A DNA stretch of 16,006 bases from Caldifarciminota bacterium (GCA_014729665.1 WJJO01000362.1:1-16006), one strand, 5' to 3'; shown: positions 1 to 9,032, counted from the first letter of the stretch. Translations and numbers: made by a program. The notes: generated by a model from the letters alone, not told the origin.

Positions 1-971
1 GATTTTACCTTCGGCTGGGCAAGCGTATCCGCCACATAGAAGATATCGGAAACAACCCCACGTTTGTTAATCGTCGGACCCGACCCCTCCAGTTGCAGAG
101 CCAAGATAGACAATTCCCCCGGTTCACCCAGCATACGGGCTATACCTTCGTCCACGGGTAAAGCTAAAGTAACCTCCATCTGACCCTGGTTCATACCGAT
201 GCGCAATTTCCTTCCCAACTCTCTCAGGCGTCTTTTGAGCCCTATCTTCGCCCTCCAGATTGACCCCCACTCCGGACTGTAGGTAATCATGAAATTCTCT
301 GAAAACGGCAGACCGATACGGCTGACCCTGTTTATTCTATCAACGGAAAAATCGAACCCGACCTCCTCATCTTCAGAAACGATGTGAATTTTTTCGGCAA
401 GAAGCGTGCGTCCGTCGATTATTAACTCCGCATCAAACCTCTTCTCAAACTTAGGGTCAAGATAGGCAAGATTGGGCTTAAAGGAGTAGGTCAGGGTCTT
501 CCCGGCATCCTCAACCAGCTTAAAACCCTTTCCTTTCCTTCTAAGCAGGGCTTTTCTGAGGGCCTGATCCACCTGGGAGATGATTTTTGCCTCTTCGCTG
601 CGCTGACGGGCGACCCATTCGCCGTCTTCTTTCTCCAGCTGATAATCACCGGCTGCCGCCAGATTGAGCTCCCTCTCCTCTTCTCCCAGCCTCCATATCC
701 CCTTGAACCTCAACGCATCAGGCATAACCACCTTTCCTTCACCTGCAACCTCGAAATCAAAAACCTTGCTGTAGCTGTGATAATCGAAACGGAAAGATTC
801 CTGAAGCATCAGTGTTTCCCATGAATACGAGGGGATCTCCCCGTAGCTTAAATCTTCAGGCGGTCTCGTAACGCGCACGCATCCCGTACCGAGGATAATG
901 AACGTTAACAGGCTTAACCCAAAGGTAATCCTAGCTAGAAATCCGCCCCTACCCTGAAATGAAACTTCCAT
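1..971 (-). CDS. Envelope lipoprotein with a SecD-P1-like segment (C-terminus outside window)
   Basis: The reading frame is open from an ATG at 971 to the left edge (323 codons). The start is set by AGGAG seven bases upstream (AGGAGAAGCC-ATG), which lies inside the preceding gene, so the two genes overlap by 37 bases and are probably translationally coupled. Residues about 12-30 form a hydrophobic signal ending LILGTGC-like (IILGTGC, Cys31), a slightly degenerate lipobox with Leu at -4, so a lipoprotein is likely. Residues about 40-130 are polar and beta-rich (VAGEGKVVMPDALRFKG), like LolA/LppX-type lipoprotein folds. Residues about 250-300 (LKRRLRELG ... GQMEVTLALPVDE ... LGEPGELSI) resemble by eye the P1 region of SecD, but no membrane segments are present in the visible part. 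I do not recognise the family. The coupling to a barrel protein suggests an outer-membrane role. Confidence 0.75.
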   Translation of the reverse strand, partial: MEVSFQGRGGFLARITFGLSLLTFIILGTGCVRVTRPPEDLSYGEIPSYSWETLMLQESFRFDYHSYSKVFDFEVAGEGKVVMPDALRFKGIWRLGEEERELNLAAAGDYQLEKEDGEWVARQRSEEAKIISQVDQALRKALLRRKGKGFKLVEDAGKTLTYSFKPNLAYLDPKFEKRFDAELIIDGRTLLAEKIHIVSEDEEVGFDFSVDRINRVSRIGLPFSENFMITYSPEWGSIWRAKIGLKRRLRELGRKLRIGMNQGQMEVTLALPVDEGIARMLGEPGELSILALQLEGSGPTINKRGVVSDIFYVADTLAQPKVK

Positions 972-3814
972 GGCTTCTCCTCATCGGTTTGATACGGTCT
1001 TGCAAAATCGAACTTCAACATAAAGTATCCTAATAGCCAGCGCAGTCCTGCACCGTAACCCGCCTTAAGATCAACAAGCGTCCCGTCTTCCCATAACACG
1101 GGCAATTCCTCGTCCGCTACAAAACCCGCGTCGGTAAACACAACCCCGCGTATCCCTCCAAGGCTTAGAGGCAGTGGGAACGCAATATCCAGTTGATCTA
1201 CGAAGGGAACCCTGAGTTCAAGGTTGGTAAAGAAGGCCTTGGAACCAATCAGGGGATCGAAGTAATCGTAATAGTAGCCCCGAACGTCGTAAGGGCCGCC
1301 GAAAAGGCTGAAATCCCTGTATTCACCCGAACCAAGACCGGAAAGGTAATAGTACTCCCTGTCTTCCCCGAAGCTTGCAACGCCATAGGTTCGAAGTGCA
1401 ATAGATGCGCGCTTGGTAATTGGCAAGTATCCCCTGAAATCGGCCTGAACGGTCTGGTATTTATCCGCCGAAAGGAACGATGAATACCCCCCAAGTCTCA
1501 TCCTGAAACCAGACATCGGTGTGTAGTACTTCCATAATGCGTTGTCAAAAACCAGCCATGCATTAGCCTGGAACAAGGGGTTTGTATAGACTGTATCTTC
1601 CGTCCAGGTATAGTAGGGGTAATCGGTAAAGTAGCAATCTATCTTCTCATCGTAGGTTACGGCCATACCGTCGATACCGGTCTCAAGCCTGAAGAACTTG
1701 CTTAACGGAAACGAAACAAGGGTAGTAATACCGCGTCGGGCGCGCTCTGTAAGATTGAATGTGGTATCGGTAGTCCAGTACTCGTAAAAATCAACCAGTT
1801 GGAAGCCACCGACAGCGAAGTCTGTCCTTCGTTTCAAAAACCAGTAGGTCACCACCGCGTCGGATGAAAGCAGATCGCCGTAAAGATAGGCGTACAGGTA
1901 GATGCGATGATCACCCAGCATGTCACTTAAGGCCATGTTGAAGTCCCCTGACGCCCCGTAAACCGAAGAGTAGCCGCCTGAACCATATATGTAATCCGCT
2001 GAAAATGCAAGCTTGTAGGGCGAAAAATCTTCCATCTCTATATCTTCAGGTAAATAGGTGTAGAATTGAGAAGTATCCTCCCCGGTCTCTTCGGCCGGAA
2101 TATCTAATGTATCCTGTGAGGATTCAAGCGACTGGACGATTCCGTTAAGCATCCCGACGTCGTAGCCTGAATTGTTGTATATAATCATGGCCGCCTTGCC
2201 GGATTGAGCCGGCGAGAATTCCTCTACCTTCTGAAACCACTCGGTAAGCCTGGCAAGTGTCGAATCTTCGCGGTTGTATGAAAAAAGCTGGAACCCCGGT
2301 CCTATGAATACGATCTTTCCATCGATTACGTGCGGTGAAGACACCCTGGATAGCCGGGGGGTAATCCGCTTTGTCCTTCCCGATGGTGAAAGCTGCCATA
2401 CAGCGTAGTTTCCGATCTCCCATACACTGTCCGCTTCGGGCTTATCAGAGGAATAGATAATCAACTCACCGTCAAAGGAAGGGTCCTGTTCTTCATATAT
2501 GTCATAGGTGAGTCTTTCCACACCCCCGGATTTGAGGTCGAGTGAATATAGATCGGACTCGCCTCCCTTAATACCAACGAACACAATCCTGCTTCCATCC
2601 GGGGATACGGCAGGGGCGTACGCATCGTCGACATTCAAACGATAGCGTCCAACCGTCTTCCCGGATGAATAATCTACCCATAAAAGCACCGGACGGTTGC
2701 GTGAAAACCCGATAACGGCAAGCTTGTCCTCGTCAGGTGACCAGGACATATTGCTTCGGAGTAGAGGCAAACGTTCAAAGGTTGCGGTTCGTCCCGCCCT
2801 GAGAAGGGTCTTCAATTCCTTACCGTCGAATCCGCTGATAACCTTCACTTTCAGGTAATCGCCTCCGGTCGAAGCGTAGGCGACCTTGGACCCGTTGGGT
2901 GAAAGCGCCACGCTTCCGGTATAGTATGTAAAATCCTTCTCATGATCGGTCAGGAGCCTGGCCTGGGTCTTCATGTTGCCTAACTTGTCGATATCGGGCA
3001 GATACCTTTTCCTGAGCCAGTTTAACCAATCGGCCCCAAAGTCTTCGACATTCATCCCGAACACCTTCTGAAAGGCCCCGTCCATACTGCCACGAAGCTT
3101 CATCGCATGCATGAGCTCGAACACCTTGTCCCTGCCGTACCTTTCTTCTATAAACAAGAATACCGATTCCCCCTGTCGGTAAACAATGTATCCACCCCAG
3201 TACTCTAGTTCCTCTAAAGGTATGATATTGTTGGTTAAAAGAAGGTCACGCATGAAAGCCTCCTGCACGTCACCTCCGTGAGAAGAAGAGAACTCGGCGC
3301 AGCCTTCCATAATCCATAGTGGCGGAGTAAATCCGGGTATAATCGAAAAGAGATTGGACATGGTCAGGGAGAAGTAAAGTTCGTACTGGAATATATGAAC
3401 CAACTCGTGAAAAAGCACGTGACGAAGGTCGGTATAGGAACCCGTAAAGGGTACCACTGCACGATTCTTGAAGATTTCTGCAAAACCGCCGATGGACTCC
3501 TCGATGGGTTCGAGGATTATATTGGTTGCAGCGAAATCCGGACCTGATTTATATATAATGACCGGTGTCTTGACCGGAAGGTCGAAACCGAAATCTGCTG
3601 AGTGCTGACGATAGGCCTCTTCCACTACATCCGCCGCGAACTGAGCTAATGGCTCTCCCCCCTCTTCTACATAGATGGTAAAATGCTCGGTTTCAAGGGT
3701 ATAGGTAGTTTCAACCTCCCTCTGAACCTTATTCTTGCCGTAATAATATTGAGCTGAGACAGGTATCGCGGCTGCGAGGAGAAAAACAACGACCCTGGAT
3801 AACCTAAACCACAA
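935..3814 (-). CDS. Secreted peptidase MA / TolB-like propeller / Omp85-like barrel fusion protein
   Basis: A 959-aa envelope protein. The start is TTG at 3814, supported by GGAGG five bases upstream. Residues 1-21 are a signal peptide (FLLAAAIPVSA-Q). Residues about 40-280 look like a gluzincin of the peptidase MA type: HELVH at 136-140 gives two zinc ligands and the catalytic Glu, and WIMEGCAEF (167-175) supplies the expected downstream glutamate. Residues about 285-570 carry repeated TolB/WD40-like blades (LSPNGSKVAYAS, VSPDGSRIVFVG, SPDEDKLAVIG). The last 350 or so residues are rich in aromatic beta strands, with VRGY at 844-847 recalling the Omp85/D15 (V/I)RG(F/Y) motif and a terminal Phe that fits a barrel signal. 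Inference: an outer-membrane barrel displaying or exporting a protease and propeller. Protease activity and the side of the membrane are not shown by the sequence. Confidence 0.88.
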   Translation of the reverse strand: MWFRLSRVVVFLLAAAIPVSAQYYYGKNKVQREVETTYTLETEHFTIYVEEGGEPLAQFAADVVEEAYRQHSADFGFDLPVKTPVIIYKSGPDFAATNIILEPIEESIGGFAEIFKNRAVVPFTGSYTDLRHVLFHELVHIFQYELYFSLTMSNLFSIIPGFTPPLWIMEGCAEFSSSHGGDVQEAFMRDLLLTNNIIPLEELEYWGGYIVYRQGESVFLFIEERYGRDKVFELMHAMKLRGSMDGAFQKVFGMNVEDFGADWLNWLRKRYLPDIDKLGNMKTQARLLTDHEKDFTYYTGSVALSPNGSKVAYASTGGDYLKVKVISGFDGKELKTLLRAGRTATFERLPLLRSNMSWSPDEDKLAVIGFSRNRPVLLWVDYSSGKTVGRYRLNVDDAYAPAVSPDGSRIVFVGIKGGESDLYSLDLKSGGVERLTYDIYEEQDPSFDGELIIYSSDKPEADSVWEIGNYAVWQLSPSGRTKRITPRLSRVSSPHVIDGKIVFIGPGFQLFSYNREDSTLARLTEWFQKVEEFSPAQSGKAAMIIYNNSGYDVGMLNGIVQSLESSQDTLDIPAEETGEDTSQFYTYLPEDIEMEDFSPYKLAFSADYIYGSGGYSSVYGASGDFNMALSDMLGDHRIYLYAYLYGDLLSSDAVVTYWFLKRRTDFAVGGFQLVDFYEYWTTDTTFNLTERARRGITTLVSFPLSKFFRLETGIDGMAVTYDEKIDCYFTDYPYYTWTEDTVYTNPLFQANAWLVFDNALWKYYTPMSGFRMRLGGYSSFLSADKYQTVQADFRGYLPITKRASIALRTYGVASFGEDREYYYLSGLGSGEYRDFSLFGGPYDVRGYYYDYFDPLIGSKAFFTNLELRVPFVDQLDIAFPLPLSLGGIRGVVFTDAGFVADEELPVLWEDGTLVDLKAGYGAGLRWLLGYFMLKFDFARPYQTDEEKPWKFHFRVGADF

Positions 3815-3971
3815 ATAGACCTCCGGTCCAAAGATGTAAAGATAAAATCTCTCTAACCTTTAGACAGATTAATGGAAAAAAACCTGCGCACGATGCTTTA
3901 GATTCTGGATTGCCGGCATCCCCCGCCTCGAAGCGTTCCTTGATGAACGCGATCGCCTTATTCATGTACAT
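3804..3971 (-). CDS. Possible leaderless 55-codon upstream ORF
   Basis: ATG at 3971 lies eight bases after the -10 box of the promoter at 3980-4007, and the frame stays open for 55 codons (MYMNKAIAFIKERFEAG... at the start) to a TAG at 3804-3806. That stop overlaps the first codons of the downstream protease/barrel gene. The N-terminal half looks like an ordinary amphipathic protein and the C-terminal half is hydrophobic. No ribosome binding site is possible at this spacing, so translation would have to be leaderless, as proposed for other genes in this window. It may be a real small protein, a translational-coupling leader, or a chance open frame in the 5' untranslated region. Confidence 0.3.
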   Translation of the reverse strand: MYMNKAIAFIKERFEAGDAGNPESKASCAGFFPLICLKVREILSLHLWTGGLFVV

Positions 3972-3979
3972 TGGGATTA

Positions 3980-4007
3980 ATGATAGTCAGGGCAAACCCG
4001 ATGTCAA
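3980..4007 (-). promoter_or_regulatory. Sigma-70-type promoter for the protease/barrel operon
   Basis: On the minus strand TTGACA (4007-4002) is followed by 16 bases and TATCAT (3985-3980). It sits just past the upstream operon's hairpin and is the only good promoter in the 261-base gap between the two operons. Transcription would begin near 3973, some 160 bases before the TTG start at 3814 but right at the ATG of the small ORF. Confidence 0.65.
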
Positions 4008-4041
4008 GGAAAGTTGAACCCCAAGACGGTTGGAAAATGAT

Positions 4042-4068
4042 AAGGAAGGGGAGTTCACTCCCCTCCTT
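4042..4068 (-). terminator. Hairpin after the M6 protease gene
   Basis: Directly after the TAA at 4076, the minus strand can fold AAGGA-GGGGAG around a TGAA loop onto CTCCCC-T-TCCTT, a stem of about 11 base pairs with one bulged base. Only a weak T-rich run (ATCATTTT) follows, so this may be a terminator of modest strength or a transcript-end stabiliser. Confidence 0.6.
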
Positions 4069-4075
4069 AAGTATA

Positions 4076-7000
4076 TTACTTTAACAACACCAGTTTCTTC
4101 GTCCGTATAGTATTCTCATCGTGAACAGCACGGACGAAGTAAACGCCCTGCGACCAGTTCTCGCAATCGATGGGCGTTTCGATCTCGACTCCGTTTTCTC
4201 CGGCCTCGATTTCCAGCCTTGTTACCCTTCGGCCCGATACGTCGAAAACCGAAAGTTCGCAGTCTCCATGTCTTGTAAATACGCTGAAACGGTTAGCCTT
4301 AAGAAGATTGCGGGACAAGAACATATTAAACTCAGGCGGCTTAATAATAAGCGGCATACCAGGTCCTTCGTTTTCCATATTGCCGCCGAAGCCTGATGGA
4401 GAGCGGTAGTAAACAGCCCAGCATGGATCTGGATGCAGGAACGTACCGTGCTGATACATATAAGCAACACCGTAGTCTGCACCCGGTAAATCACCGGTAT
4501 CGACAACGGTTGCCTGACAGAAATAACCGTTAGGAGAATATGCCCCGTCTACTTGAAACAACCTATCTGTAGAATAGTCGTAAGCCCAGACAGTTGTATC
4601 GCCCGTAGTAGAGTCTGAGACATTCGTCCAGGTAATTATGGAACCTGCAATCTGCGGGTAGCGGTTCTGACCGGCAAGCTGGGTGTCCAGAACTACAGCA
4701 TCAAGCGCCCATGAATCGTGAGGGTAACCGACAGGTTTTACCGCACAGAAGATACTGTCATTGGCGTTGTAAACGACACGTATCGTATCCAGCCAGATGT
4801 CAACGAAAGGAACCAGGGGTTCGGATGGATTGTCGCTTACACTGTTTGGGAAAAGATAAGGTGAAGGACTCCACCCTATGCCGGAGCCCGGCCTGTAGCA
4901 GCGCTCGTTGTAGAAACATCCCGGTGTAAGTTCCTTGACGCCGCCGTAGACCACACATGCCTTGTTCTTATGAAGTGAATCGATATCGGAGTTGACTGCA
5001 ATGGAAGTCCCGGTAATGTGAGAACCCGGGTTATCCAGGTTGAGATCGACCGCCTCTTCCTGAAGATTGTCCGGGTCGTGTTTCAAGAAGCACGAGTAGT
5101 AAACGTCTTCAGGCGTGCCTTCCGTGGTGGTGTAGGCAAGGTGCACCAGGGAAAGAGTGTCGTCAGTGTAACCTGCCCAGTCTTCACCGCCCAGCACAGC
5201 GCCATAAAAGGTCTCAAAGTCTATGGCTACGGGCCCGGGGTCACCGGTGATGTCTACAAGTGTATCAATAGCTGTCCAGAGATAGTCATACCATATGATA
5301 GAATCGTTTTTCTGGTCGCCTTCCCCGACTATCGTATCCCATTTGGCATAACTGTATATAACCTCTGAACACGTCGTATCATAAAACACTGCCAATGGTT
5401 CTTTGTTATCATCGAGAGCAAGTGCAGGCCAGATTCCACAGCTTAAAGTGTCATAGTGAGCAGGATCGTGGGCTACTATATCCGCTTTGAACCATATCTT
5501 GGACGGATCGCAACTCTTCGTATAATAGACGTAGCCTTTCGCCGGGTAAACAAAGTGAAAGGTATCGGCTACATAAAGGAACTTACGTTGAGTGGTTCTA
5601 TCCATTGCCTTATCGTAGTCACACCATATTCGGCTTCGACGGATGCAGAGTTTAATATCAGTTCCAGCGTCGTAATGGATTCCTTCGATGCTTACATGGG
5701 TGGGTAAATTACTAAGGTACCCATACTCTTCATCCTTTATATCATTACTGTATTCTCTGAATCTGCGGTAGTAAAGATTATATCCATCTGAGTTTGGATC
5801 GGTTAAAGTATGAAAGGCGGTTTTGTATCCGGGCCGGAAGAAATCGTTCTTGTGTGTTGTACTGGCTTTGTGGTCATCATTCCAGTCTTCTGAGGCATAA
5901 GGTCCCCAACGATCCAAACGATCCCAACCCAGTTCGCTTTTACGGAAGTGATGGGTCCATGAACCCTGTTGACCGCTCGTATCCCTGAAACCTTCGGCGC
6001 ATTCGAGGTCGCAGTATTTACGTAGTTCATAAGGTTGATCTTTCCAATGCCACCAGTAATCGTTGATATGCCATATCAGAACCCCTGCGGCTGAGTCATC
6101 GGCTGGGCCGTATTCAATAGACTCTGGGTAGGTACATCCTAAATCGTTTAGCCAATGGCTATCCGGCTGATAGTTGGCAAGGAGAAAGTACTCGTAAAAC
6201 GTATAGTGTAGTGGATCTGTATAGGCACGACACGAGTCGAGTTCAAGGCTATCAATGATTATCTTGTAGACTATTGGATCTGTACGAGGGTCCCCGGCGT
6301 TAAAATCTACTAGCCGGACATTCTGGGTATTCTCGGTAATGGGAATCGGCTCTATCCAACCGAGCTGTATCCTTTCGTGAGGTGCATAAAGTTGGGGATG
6401 AAAGGTTTTGTAGTACAACTGCATTACTGAATACTTACCTATCCCGGCTGACCAGGCATGGGGTGTTAAGCCTTTCTCATAGTAATCCGCTAGTCCGAAA
6501 TGTCTATCATCGCCTACTTTACTACTTACTCCACCACCAAATGAATGGCCGATTTCGTGATAGCAAAGATTGGATGCCGTACTGAAGTTGATTTGTGTTA
6601 TAGTATCTACGTAATAGGAATGTGTCGAACCCATGTTTGCACGCTTTCTTATCCGGACGTTACCTGAATTCCAGTAAGACGAATCTTGCGTTTCAATAGG
6701 TGTAATATTCCCGTCAGCATACCCATGATTTGATTCGTTTATGAGTCCTGATACCGGGTTACGAGGACAGAAGAAGTAGACATAGTCAACGTAGCCGTCG
6801 TGGTCAGCGTCGTACTCATTGAAATCAACGTAAGGATCGATGCCTTCAACCAGATGCTTGTTCAGGCTGTCCATACGATCCCATTCACCGAATAAGGGTA
6901 CGAATTTAAAACTTAAGTAATAGTCAAGGTTGTGGGGCGGGATGACGTACCGACCGTTCCTGTTAGGGTTCACGTCTCCGGTCATGTGTAGTTTATTCCA

Positions 7001-7321
7001 CGAAGCCTTACCCTGGAAATTGGTTATACTCCACCTGTACACACTGTCGATTCTTTGTTGCCAGGTTGGTGAAATAAGCGGGTCTTAGAAAGGCGGATAA
7101 TAGGCTAGGCCTTGACCAAGGGGGTCAATATCCGACGAATCGTCAATGAATGCAGAGACGATGATTAATGCTTTTACCGAGTCTTTGGATGCTACACCTA
7201 ATACAGGTTCTACGATTTGGGTATCCAGGGTTTCGGTCCACCACAGCGGGGCCTGGGCATAAAGCGATAGGAACCCGGTTGTCACGCCGAGAAGGAATAA
7301 AAGGGTTTTACCTTTTTGCAC
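4076..7321 (-). pseudogene. Secreted M6-like metalloprotease with sorting-type C-terminus, interrupted by an in-frame TAA
   Basis: The best start is GTG at 7321, with AGGAGG five bases upstream. It is followed by a signal peptide (KTLLFLLGVTTGFLSLYAQA) and the first M6 strand (KALIIVSAFIDD). Codon 79 is TAA (7085-7087). The same frame then continues without interruption for about 1,000 codons: DPLISPTW, YVDFNEYDADHDGYVDYVYF (the usual M6 'DxDxDGyVDyv' element) and the zinc motif HEIGH at codons 255-259, so the stop removes the catalytic core. The middle of the protein is a long beta-rich region. The last 75 residues (LSVFDVSGRRV ... QGVYFVRAVHDE) are a sorting-type C-terminal domain. Family knowledge: immune-inhibitor-A-type proteases are secreted zinc enzymes. 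A GTG at 7042 could begin a shorter product, but it has no signal peptide and no ribosome binding site. Changing one base of the TAA (for instance to a Tyr codon) would restore 1,081 residues. Confidence 0.82.
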
Positions 7322-7332
7322 GATTGCCTCCT

Positions 7333-7348
7333 TCACACTTACGTGTGA
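7333..7348 (-). promoter_or_regulatory. Small hairpin just before the M6 protease ribosome binding site
   Basis: TCACAC-GTAA-GTGTGA on the minus strand forms a perfect six-base-pair stem with a four-base loop. It lies between the stop of the upstream gene (7361) and the AGGAGG that serves the GTG at 7321. It includes the alternative GTG at 7336, which argues against that codon as the start. It has no T-run, so it is not an intrinsic terminator. It could tune translation or stability between the two cistrons. Confidence 0.4.
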
Positions 7349-7360
7349 TTGTTTAAGTGT

Positions 7361-8827
7361 TTATTTACTTATTATGAATTTAGCAGTCGCCCGGCTATCT
7401 TTTGCGCTGACGAGAACGTAGTAAACACCGGAAGGCTGAGCTTCGCCATTCCAGATATAGTTTAGAGTATTAGCTGTTACTACATCTTTCCAGACCTTAC
7501 GACCGAGCGCATCTACAATGATTATTTGTCTTTCACCTCCTTTTATATTTGAAAGGTTTATGTCTACCGAGCCTGAGCTTGGACTGGGGTAAACCGTAAT
7601 CGAAGCGGGGACTTCGGGTGGCGTTCCATCCTCAGCTATGCCTGCATAAGGCAAATCATCAAGTATCCGTCCGTAGATATCCCAGTTACCGTTACGGTTG
7701 TCCGTCCAAACAAGGAGAAAGTGATTGGATCCGAACTTTATGTCGGGCGCCCATTCGTAACCAGGACCCCCGAATAAATCACCGGATGATATGACGTTTC
7801 CAAGTGTATCCAATTCAGCGCCCATCAACCGGGGGGTTTTCATGTAGGGTCCGAACCACAATCCCCATGTTGTTATAAGTTTATTACACCCGAACGCCAT
7901 GGAACAATAACGAAGATACCTAAGTCCCTGCTCACGGAGTATAAACGGTTCCTCAAGCAGGGGCTTGTATGGGTATTCAAAGAGATCAAACCACACCCCG
8001 CCGGACCATTCTGTTCCGTGATTTGTGCCGCCTACAAGGGCGTATTTATCCCCGAACATAACCGCATCTATGGGGTAGATACTCACCTCTTCTGGAAACA
8101 TGGAGGCTGTAATGATCCACGAATGCGGTCCGATTTCGTAAAATGGATCAAGGGTGTCCGGCATGGCCAGGAATTTAATCTCGTAGAAGTCAGGTGTGTA
8201 AAGAATTTCCAAAAGTTCATCTTCCGCATTCCAGAAGCAAGTAGGAAAACAGCCTCCGGGCCAGCTGAAGGCAAGACTCCAACTGGTAAATTCTCGGTTT
8301 GGCGCGTCCAGATAAGCTATAGAGGGAAAAGACCAAACTTCTATCTCAGTTTCGTACCACTCCACGTAAGGCAGGGCGAAGTGCTCCTTGCAGAACAATA
8401 CTTCACCTTCGTAGCCTTGCCCAAGGAATAAGGGCTCTTCGTAGAGGGGATTCAATAGGGTATCTAAAAGGTTTACCCATACTTCCCCTTGCCATGCTAA
8501 GGGTTCCTCCGTCCACATAAGACAGAACGTATCCCGGCCAAAGGCCATGCTTGGTGAATTTATATAATCGTATTTTGACATTGCGTTAGGCGTAGAATGG
8601 AGCAGCTTGCCTTCAGGGTAACCTACGTTGCCTTCTTCGTCCACCCAGGTGCCGTAAATGGCGTTATCTTCAGCCCTTCTGTCTATCCATACCACCCAGA
8701 ACTTGTCGCCGTCCCAGCATATGCTAGGTGCATACTGGTCATCTGAAGCGGTCGAAATGGGAAACTCAAAGGAAATTGCAAAGGCCGTACTGCAGGATAA
8801 AACTAAAAATTCAATCAAACTTTTCAT
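7361..8827 (-). CDS. Secreted beta-propeller-like protein with sorting-type C-terminal domain
   Basis: A protein of 488 residues from ATG 8827, chosen because GGAG lies upstream at suitable spacing and a signal peptide follows at once (MKSLIEFLVLSCSTAFA). The frame is open further to a GTG at 8920, which would hide the signal behind 31 charged residues. The body has repeats of the form 'YAPSICWDGDKFWVVWIDRR..D..IYGTWVDEEGNV', seen again as 'APDIKFGSNHFLLVWTDNRNGNWDIYGRILDD', which suggests a propeller. The last 75 or so residues (VYPSPSSGSVDINLS ... DALGRKVW ... SGVYYVLVSAK) are a typical Por/T9SS-style sorting domain. No catalytic motif is visible. It is co-transcribed with the M6 protease gene, whose ribosome binding site follows after about 30 bases. 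Likely an extracellular or surface protein; its ligand is unknown. Confidence 0.8.
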   Translation of the reverse strand: MKSLIEFLVLSCSTAFAISFEFPISTASDDQYAPSICWDGDKFWVVWIDRRAEDNAIYGTWVDEEGNVGYPEGKLLHSTPNAMSKYDYINSPSMAFGRDTFCLMWTEEPLAWQGEVWVNLLDTLLNPLYEEPLFLGQGYEGEVLFCKEHFALPYVEWYETEIEVWSFPSIAYLDAPNREFTSWSLAFSWPGGCFPTCFWNAEDELLEILYTPDFYEIKFLAMPDTLDPFYEIGPHSWIITASMFPEEVSIYPIDAVMFGDKYALVGGTNHGTEWSGGVWFDLFEYPYKPLLEEPFILREQGLRYLRYCSMAFGCNKLITTWGLWFGPYMKTPRLMGAELDTLGNVISSGDLFGGPGYEWAPDIKFGSNHFLLVWTDNRNGNWDIYGRILDDLPYAGIAEDGTPPEVPASITVYPSPSSGSVDINLSNIKGGERQIIIVDALGRKVWKDVVTANTLNYIWNGEAQPSGVYYVLVSAKDSRATAKFIISK

Positions 8828-8942
8828 GCCGATCTCCTTCCACGGGTTTTCCGTGTAATGCTTTTTAAGTTTATCGATTACTTGAGTTTTCCCAAGCTTA
8901 TCCTGGTGTTTGTCGTTCACCTCCTTTCAAATTAACGCAATA
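8828..8942 (-). promoter_or_regulatory. Structured leader with an unused perfect Shine-Dalgarno sequence
   Basis: The roughly 110-base leader of the propeller-protein operon contains AAAGGAGGTGA (8927-8917), a full match to the 16S tail, but no ATG, GTG or TTG lies at a usable distance behind it. The GTG at 8920 is part of the motif itself. Two short stems with A-rich loops follow (8896-8881, CTTGGG/CTCAAG; 8855-8841, CACGG/CCGTG), the second ending five bases before the GGAG used by ATG 8827. The frame from 8920 to 8827 has no stop, so an N-terminal extension cannot be excluded. Confidence 0.35.
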
Positions 8943-8970
8943 AATATACTAATATTACTTTCTTTGTCAA
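8943..8970 (-). promoter_or_regulatory. Sigma-70-type promoter for the propeller-M6 operon
   Basis: On the minus strand TTGACA (8970-8965), 16 bases, then TATATT (8948-8943). It faces away from the plus-strand promoter at 9005-9032, giving a compact divergent control region of about 90 bases. Confidence 0.65.
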
Positions 8971-9004
8971 GTATCGAAAAATCTATTTCAGCCTCTGAGA
9001 AGGC

Positions 9005-9032
9005 TTGACATCCACATATTGTTAATTATTAT
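9005..9032 (+). promoter_or_regulatory. Sigma-70-type promoter, nearly leaderless start for the seven-repeat protein
   Basis: TTGACA (9005-9010), 16 bases, TATTAT (9027-9032). The ATG at 9042 follows nine bases after the -10 box, so the transcript would begin about two bases before the start codon. A short inverted repeat (AGCCT/AGGCT, 8990-9005) touches the -35 box and could be an operator, although it is only five base pairs. Confidence 0.6.

Noticed and set aside
3841..3930. Repeat or mobile-element remnant in the leader (CCGGCATCCCCCGCC region)
   Set aside because: It resembles short interspersed repeats by eye, but no second copy is present in the window.
4076..7042. A separate protease gene starting at GTG 7042
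   Set aside because: It lacks a signal peptide and ribosome binding site, and the same frame continues upstream through the TAA into matching M6 sequence.
7322..7336. GTG at 7336 as the start of the M6 protease
   Set aside because: It lies within the small hairpin and before the AGGAGG that correctly serves the GTG at 7321; no ribosome binding site precedes it.
8828..8920. GTG at 8920 as the start of the propeller protein
   Set aside because: It is part of a Shine-Dalgarno motif and would place 31 charged residues before a clear signal peptide; ATG 8827 has its own GGAG. Kept only as a possibility in the leader entry.
8990..9005. Inverted repeat AGCCT-CTGAGA-AGGCT as an operator
   Set aside because: Only five base pairs; mentioned beside the promoter but too weak to list by itself.
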